From positions 45,261,037 to 45,325,036 of the forward strand of contig OX345636.1 of the NCBI GenBank assembly GCA_947044365.1: a stretch of DNA of 64,000 bases, written 5' to 3'. Both the position numbers and the translations under genes were made by a program. A model generated the notes under the pieces. That model made no database searches, was not told the DNA's origin, and worked only from the letters and a program-made list of their open reading frames with translations. Origin of the DNA: Petrosia ficiformis (Eukaryota; Porifera; Demospongiae; Haplosclerida; Petrosiidae). Below are positions 59,401 through 64,000 of the stretch, piece after piece; position 1 is the stretch's first letter; every line of letters begins with the position of its first letter.

Positions 59401-62400
59401 GTAAAGATGCCACTTAATGTTTCCCACAGTGGCATTGCTTTGATGTAATATAAACTGTCTTCATCAGTTCGAAAATTCAATTTGCCGAAATATTTAAAGA
59501 GAACCTCAGCTTCAATTTTAGGATTTACAAATATCGTATTACATTGTGACATGTGATAAAGGTTTTTGAGAATGATTCTGTGGTCTGCAATAGTTGGGCA
59601 ACATTTTTGTGCGCTTTCACTGATATTCTCCATTAACACTGGTATTCCCATGTCTTTCAGTGCTACTATAGTATCTTCATCAACATCCATATTTGACTGA
59701 AACATAGGAACGATATCTGAAGATGAGCTATATAACATCCCATTGCTTGCAGGCAAGATAACCCATTCTTTCACAATGTCCTCACAGTGGACTGCAAATA
59801 CCTCATCTGAAGAAGATAAGCAGGACCAGATCTCTTTAAGCCAGTCTATTGTAATGTCCACCTCATTTAATGGCACTGGATCTACTCTATAAAGCTTCTG
59901 GGAGATGTTATTCCATAATAGTGCACTGAAATCGCTAAACTCAATACTAGAAGAATTAGGAAAATACTCATTGCTGAGAAGCAAAGGAAGCATAGCTGGA
60001 TGTAGGAATTCATCGAGATTGTTTGGAAATAAGTGTGAAAATTTGCTACATAAAACTTTGTTGTCTTTTTCGAGAAACTTCAAAACATTATCGGCAGTGA
60101 TTAAAAATGGCAGATCAAATGGTTCTTTTGGAAATTCATAGAAACATAAATCATCATTTGCTGTTTGATTAAGCAAGTAAGATACAAATTCACTGAATCT
60201 TTCAGCTGTCTTGAATGGAGTCTTTTCAACTGGGCATGGAATATGAATATTCTTTTCACAAAATTTGATAAAGAAGTTGAATATTCTTTCTTTGTCAGCT
60301 ATTGCTGGAGAAAACTTCTTTAAATGTTTACAAATACGATAGGGAGCACATGTGAGTTTCATACCAAGACTAAGCAGGTATTCTTTGAGTTGAACAGGAT
60401 TTTTAGTATGTAAATGAGATGTCAAGAATCTTTTATTGGGTTCGAAAAAAGCTTGTTTCAAAAGGTCATCACCATCACAGTGCAAAACATTCCACTGTAT
60501 AAAAGGTTTTCCTTTTTCATGTTCCACTGAAGAGAGCACAGCACTGTTTTTTGTCCACAATTGATGGAACGTAGACTCTGCTAAATCTCTCCACACTCCA
60601 TCTGGAGTAGGTTTCGAATGTGAATCATCCTTGATACCTGCTTGAGGTTTCCAGTAAGGAAACAAACTATAGTATTTATTTGTATCTGAAAAAATATCCT
60701 GAATTCGTGTGTACTCAACATGTGTGCAGTAAGGTATTAAATTCTTAAGGAATATTGCATAGGAAGATGACAGTGCTTTAATAAGTGACTCATTCCATTC
60801 TCTTTTTGGGTCATTTGGGTCTCCTTTCCATAATGACTGACGGTCTGCACTAAGAATAAATTGTCCATTGATGTGTACTGGAAGATTAGATGTAATTGAT
60901 AAAGGCAAGAAACAGAACACTTTTGAGCAGAAGTCTTCTGATTTTAGCAGAGGTACAGCAATACCATGCTTAGGAGTTATTCGATCTAAAAAGTACCATT
61001 TATGAGAATTGTCACTGTAATCACCAACACCATGTTGTATTAGCCATTTTTCAGAAGTTTCAGAGGCATTGTCATTGCATTGCACTGTAAGAGTATAACT
61101 TTTAATAGCAGCACGCTTACATTCCGGAAATCTGTTAATGTAACTTCGCATTTCCTTCCTACATCTTGCACCTCCTTTATCCAAATGTATACTGTAACTA
61201 GCCTTGAATTGCATGTCAAAGCTACTAAACTCCCCGTTTTCAATAACAAAATACTGGAACTGACGTACACTGTTAAGGAATAGCAGGGCATCTTTAATCT
61301 GAGGTACCCACGTTTCGAGGTAAGTCTGCAACTTTGTATCAGATATAGGATCATCAACAATGGCTAACTTAGATTGTTTCACCTGTTCTATAGTGCATCT
61401 CAAAGGAAAACGAAACAGAGTTCCATTTTCCAAGTTAATAGGCAAATCTGATCTCTGAATTACATCTTGTAAATAGCAGCTTAATAGACCAGACATACCT
61501 TTCCAAAATGAATCATCAAGGTTATCGAAGCACCATCCAGGACTAATGATATCATCTTCCGTCTCAGCAACATAATGACAGTGAGGATCGAGTACACATA
61601 ATACATTTCCACGTGTAAGAAAGCTAGGACAATCAGTTATATGATAAACAACATTGAAACCAATCCCATACTGGCCAATTGTATCCCGGTTATATTTCTT
61701 TGTTCCAGAGCCTAAATCTTGAATCCCTATAAGGTCCTCATCAGTGAAGTTAGCATCATTCCAAATTAGTAATGCAGGGCCTTGGAGCTCTTTCCACTTT
61801 GATGTAGGCAAATTTTCATGTGTATGCTGTCTTTTGTCCAATATTACACACATTTTTGATGCACGAGCGTCATCTGCATTCTGTAATAATTCTTTCAACA
61901 GAGTAATATCCAGAGTATAGCCTTCAAGTATATTCTTTATTCTTTGAGTTAATTTTTCTTTTTGTCCAAATGGAATGCCATGACAAAAGGTTTCATTCGG
62001 CTTTAATCTGTAACTCTCAAGGAAAATGCTACGAACTGGTGCGACACCCAAAGCTAGTGCTACTTCCTTCTTAAATCTTGGATGGATATACGATTTCTCC
62101 CTCACTAGTAGCATTGGGTTGTCATCATAAGCAAGGCAACTCACAGGCTCGAAAATAAATTTTTTGTTTGGAAGATAAGAATCTTTGTATTCTCTGAGAT
62201 GATCAATTTGCTTCCCATTAAGTTCATTGATAATGGCTTCTATCAATAAAACACACTTTTTATCTGGTTTTTCTTTAGTCTGTGTATGAAACATATCCTT
62301 AAATGTATTGAGGTGGTCGTCAATATCAAATTCCTTTTTAATTCCTACAACTGTCTGAAGATGCTTTTTTTCGGACAGCATGTCAGGAATTTTGTGAAGA

Positions 62401-64000
62401 AAAGGTCCTTGGCAAAGAGTTTGTGCAGCAACTTTAATTGGAGGAACAAACTCTTCTCCCGTCCAAATGAATGGTTTGTATTTTTTCAGTTCTAATGTAC
62501 TTATGAATTCTTTGGAGGAAGATGTATTTTTTTCACTGTTATAAAGCTCATGGTCTAGATAACTGTAAATGAGCTGACACATTTTATTAATCCATTCCAG
62601 AGAATTTGTCTCTTGAGTTTGCGATGAACTAAACTGTTCAATTAAGTAATCATAATGTTTCATAACAACCATTACATTTGGATTTCTTTCCAGAGATAAC
62701 AGCTCACAGACAGCGTCAGGTATTTTGCCACAACCACCCATCTCCACAGACAAATTGTTTACTATGGACTTCTGTGATCCAACCAAATAAAAGTTATTTG
62801 GGTGCTTTCTCCTTTTACCCAGAGTCATTTCTATTTCTCCATTAACCAGTTTAATGGGAGACAGTAGTTGAGTTTGCTTATCACCTTCCCAAGGTAAAGG
62901 ATAGTAAGAAGGCTTACATGCCACTGGAAGGAAAGGAACAGAACAAAGCTGTTTACAAACAGTTTGGTCAGATTGGTCTATATTTTGCTTGATACATTTA
63001 ATGATGAGCCGAACTCTACACAAAGATTTTTCTTTATTCGTCTGATAAGTTGACTGAATACTCTGTGCACGTTCTAAAATCATCTCCCATGGCAGATGTT
63101 CAGAAATAAGACCAAGAGACTTTAAAGCCTCCATAATAGCAGCATTATTACTTAATCGATTTATTGGGAATACCTCATCTTCCAAATCAAAGAGCTGGTT
63201 TAAAGGTTCATTTGGGGAGACTAATCTATATGCTGGTTTAAGGGATTCTCCATTTGGAACACATGGAATACAAGCATTACTGTTCAATAAACTGTGTAGT
63301 TCAGACTCTTTAAAACTATACTCTGTTTTTGAGAGCTGCAAAGCGAGAGACTGCAAAATATAGTATAATACATCGTTTCTAATGACTGTATTAGATTCAA
63401 ATGATTTGATTTCTGTCAAGAAAAGTTTGGTGAAAGCTATATCGGTTAACACATTGACTTCATGTATTCGAGATACATGTTCCATTACTTGTTTGGAAAG
63501 ACGAAGGACTGGAAGTTTGAGAATCTCTATAGCTTTTATGATGCATGATGGAGTCTGTGAGTCAAGTGTAGCTTCACAGAACATGTCCTGTGACAAGAAT
63601 GTACAGTCACACAAGGCTAGCCATGTTTGGCTGGTACTTGAGTAAAAAAGGTCTTCGTTAGTAGCTAACTCATACAGTTTGTCTACCATTTTATCCCATG
63701 GTTCCTTTGTTCCAAGCTGATTGGTAGTAGGCCATAAAGTGGCAAAATCATAGCTGAGAAGTGTTCCTGACTCTTTCATGGACTTAAGAGTCAACAGAAG
63801 ATTATAATAAGCCTGAGCAATGGTATAAGTCATTAGCATTTCATTCCAAGTGCAATCTTTACTATCTATCTGTGATTCAGAGTCACTCGTCCAAATTGCA
63901 CTTCTATTACTCATCACAGCAAAATTAGCATTTACATGTACAGGAAGACCTGTATTAGGCATTGACAAAGGAAGAAAACAAAAGGCTTCACCATTTAATG
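56430..64000 (-). CDS. Sacsin-like giant protein, C-terminal 2,522 residues (5' end beyond the window)
   Basis: One uninterrupted frame runs from the right edge (first full codon at 63998) to TAA at 56430. It starts inside a sacsin repeat (GEAFCFLPLSMPNTGLPVHV; the family has CFLPL...GLPVHVNG). A second repeat begins near visible residue 690 with a GHKL ATPase module: N-box ELLQNADDA (about 703), WNDANFTDEDLIGIQDLGSG (about 735) and GQYGIGFNVVYHITD (about 773). PLSITSNLPVHINGQFILSA follows near 1030. The C-terminal 120 residues form a HEPN domain (AKRWLRQAKSDYHAM ... CFLAHETIEKALKA). Human sacsin (SACS, about 4,580 aa) acts as a co-chaperone for mitochondria and intermediate filaments, with UBL, three repeats, a J domain and HEPN. 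No J-domain HPD motif is visible before HEPN here. The length without introns is notable. Confidence 0.93.
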   Translation of the reverse strand, partial: LNGEAFCFLPLSMPNTGLPVHVNANFAVMSNRSAIWTSDSESQIDSKDCTWNEMLMTYTIAQAYYNLLLTLKSMKESGTLLSYDFATLWPTTNQLGTKEPWDKMVDKLYELATNEDLFYSSTSQTWLALCDCTFLSQDMFCEATLDSQTPSCIIKAIEILKLPVLRLSKQVMEHVSRIHEVNVLTDIAFTKLFLTEIKSFESNTVIRNDVLYYILQSLALQLSKTEYSFKESELHSLLNSNACIPCVPNGESLKPAYRLVSPNEPLNQLFDLEDEVFPINRLSNNAAIMEALKSLGLISEHLPWEMILERAQSIQSTYQTNKEKSLCRVRLIIKCIKQNIDQSDQTVCKQLCSVPFLPVACKPSYYPLPWEGDKQTQLLSPIKLVNGEIEMTLGKRRKHPNNFYLVGSQKSIVNNLSVEMGGCGKIPDAVCELLSLERNPNVMVVMKHYDYLIEQFSSSQTQETNSLEWINKMCQLIYSYLDHELYNSEKNTSSSKEFISTLELKKYKPFIWTGEEFVPPIKVAAQTLCQGPFLHKIPDMLSEKKHLQTVVGIKKEFDIDDHLNTFKDMFHTQTKEKPDKKCVLLIEAIINELNGKQIDHLREYKDSYLPNKKFIFEPVSCLAYDDNPMLLVREKSYIHPRFKKEVALALGVAPVRSIFLESYRLKPNETFCHGIPFGQKEKLTQRIKNILEGYTLDITLLKELLQNADDARASKMCVILDKRQHTHENLPTSKWKELQGPALLIWNDANFTDEDLIGIQDLGSGTKKYNRDTIGQYGIGFNVVYHITDCPSFLTRGNVLCVLDPHCHYVAETEDDIISPGWCFDNLDDSFWKGMSGLLSCYLQDVIQRSDLPINLENGTLFRFPLRCTIEQVKQSKLAIVDDPISDTKLQTYLETWVPQIKDALLFLNSVRQFQYFVIENGEFSSFDMQFKASYSIHLDKGGARCRKEMRSYINRFPECKRAAIKSYTLTVQCNDNASETSEKWLIQHGVGDYSDNSHKWYFLDRITPKHGIAVPLLKSEDFCSKVFCFLPLSITSNLPVHINGQFILSADRQSLWKGDPNDPKREWNESLIKALSSSYAIFLKNLIPYCTHVEYTRIQDIFSDTNKYYSLFPYWKPQAGIKDDSHSKPTPDGVWRDLAESTFHQLWTKNSAVLSSVEHEKGKPFIQWNVLHCDGDDLLKQAFFEPNKRFLTSHLHTKNPVQLKEYLLSLGMKLTCAPYRICKHLKKFSPAIADKERIFNFFIKFCEKNIHIPCPVEKTPFKTAERFSEFVSYLLNQTANDDLCFYEFPKEPFDLPFLITADNVLKFLEKDNKVLCSKFSHLFPNNLDEFLHPAMLPLLLSNEYFPNSSSIEFSDFSALLWNNISQKLYRVDPVPLNEVDITIDWLKEIWSCLSSSDEVFAVHCEDIVKEWVILPASNGMLYSSSSDIVPMFQSNMDVDEDTIVALKDMGIPVLMENISESAQKCCPTIADHRIILKNLYHMSQCNTIFVNPKIEAEVLFKYFGKLNFRTDEDSLYYIKAMPLWETLSGIFTTAADKRLLLWPSTFCRKGIDIWAPESDIIFLTSEGMWKHLCEDISVLGGETLSEVEMYLTLIFKNFWKLSSANRASHLSYIMNHMHKHIMHTAGNCGICEKSLVCQDDRFLSGLKDLPCVEAEGGKLLPIHRFCDHTVPIFEVFRWRFHFLPDKYRNQRWLNFFRILGIKKLLSLNDFKVLCNDLCTEIHLDICKASKALLDYVFSDAAEEWHNNHYVLQQIGSICFAPVQELRELNCIASHCEAGMECGNIGLTKLKDSVSMVDSNPFLVWTMKPIVQLPCKSLVHHNMLRYLGVTTCPYPDDVYANVLKISQSWLADFNLFSTYTPPHSHPINGEVVINVALKNLDFLGGSGCYTNLQMLCNQNVACIPVSAEDNSTSTDMNLPVLVHSMQVVRHCDPGDRHLFPYIHELPSKLSRIGDEALKALGVSQSVEPKHIQKMLETMHKYIGSATLDVNSLCKVRYALLKLYSIYASDSCVPTIDSLYLPTKDNKLCYSSSLVFIDSQRYSHAANFHLSRAEYSLFVIPPIMQDHDTDIYLKQKITEKNLCLKLPLSVRPYALSVNCQEMVHNETEGTDKYNVALHLKRLQAMGLLISAILPNIINKHLEDNNHYEEFVSYLLKIIMHLNVRPIKDLEAKVYMLICNPPVSIGIMKSDYILHKEKSIERSEQPHSYILYITSDLDPSLSLWHELARSLCIQVAKNQMLLYDKSTYLKLAKPVAHCLSIKSEQDLQLILNMYNMDTDFECPNLESMFIPQIGQVIPDHVEMQKHENNLFHSNDWVGYLHKDGQIRFAKVMACEITGEYASQSIYRILIDTDKGDGILVPVSEIFKLVLTDQDYEPIEKLYPDPEEAKRWLRQAKSDYHAMNVVYKAKLPCQVCFLAHETIEKALKAGCYALFGLHSGSLTEHHLYGLACDIVNHKPKPEGADILPTCACSIKEHYLNSRFPNRCSNMKAPVDIYRMNRAEDAVKCAEQVLEVVEIIVPNTTN

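Overview
The window is eukaryotic and very probably from an early-branching animal; a demosponge such as Amphimedon is my best guess. The sequence shows spliced genes with GT-AG introns, an AT-rich background, long microsatellites and satellites, many short inverted-repeat elements, and the octamer TACATGTA scattered almost everywhere. The gene content (Rab GTPase, axonemal dynein fragments, TRAF/MATH protein, sacsin) is metazoan. The species assignment is inference from style and content, not from a search.

Layout. 1-8.6 kb: exons of a Rab-type small GTPase on the minus strand, separated by very long repeat-filled introns. 9.2-9.8 kb: a non-autonomous piggyBac-like element with a TTAA duplication. 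10.4-13.5 kb: a three-exon plus-strand gene for a single-pass membrane protein with a long acidic tail. It converges on a four-exon minus-strand gene (16.3-14.0 kb) for a membrane-anchored protein with a C-terminal MATH (TRAF-type) domain. 18.6-27.7 kb: plus-strand fragments of dynein heavy chain exons in the wrong order and partly broken, with a myristoylation-motif coiled-coil ORF on the other strand. 28.0-32.5 kb: two large satellites. 33.4-35.2 kb: a Crinkler/RHS-like gene (P-loop NTPase plus a PD-(D/E)XK-like nuclease region) interrupted by two homopolymer frameshifts and one stop. 41.6-42.7 kb: an intact single-exon ORF with a possible restriction-endonuclease-like core. 49.5-55.6 kb: decayed copies of the MATH gene, one of which has its second exon replaced by a Crypton-type tyrosine recombinase remnant. 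50.7-51.9 kb: a secreted, extremely acidic, tyrosine-rich repeat protein. 56.4 kb to the right edge: a huge uninterrupted sacsin-like ORF (2,522 residues visible) with a GHKL ATPase module and a C-terminal HEPN domain, open at the edge.

How the parts relate. There is no operon-like logic. The active-looking genes are the Rab, the acidic membrane protein, the MATH protein, the nuclease-like ORF, the acidic secreted protein and the sacsin. The rest is repeat turnover: at least six inverted-repeat element families, SINE-like elements with tRNA-type promoters, segment duplications and satellites. The most unusual items are the Crinkler-type NTPase-nuclease, the nuclease-like ORF 6.5 kb from it, and the MATH membrane protein with its scattered, recombined pseudogene copies.
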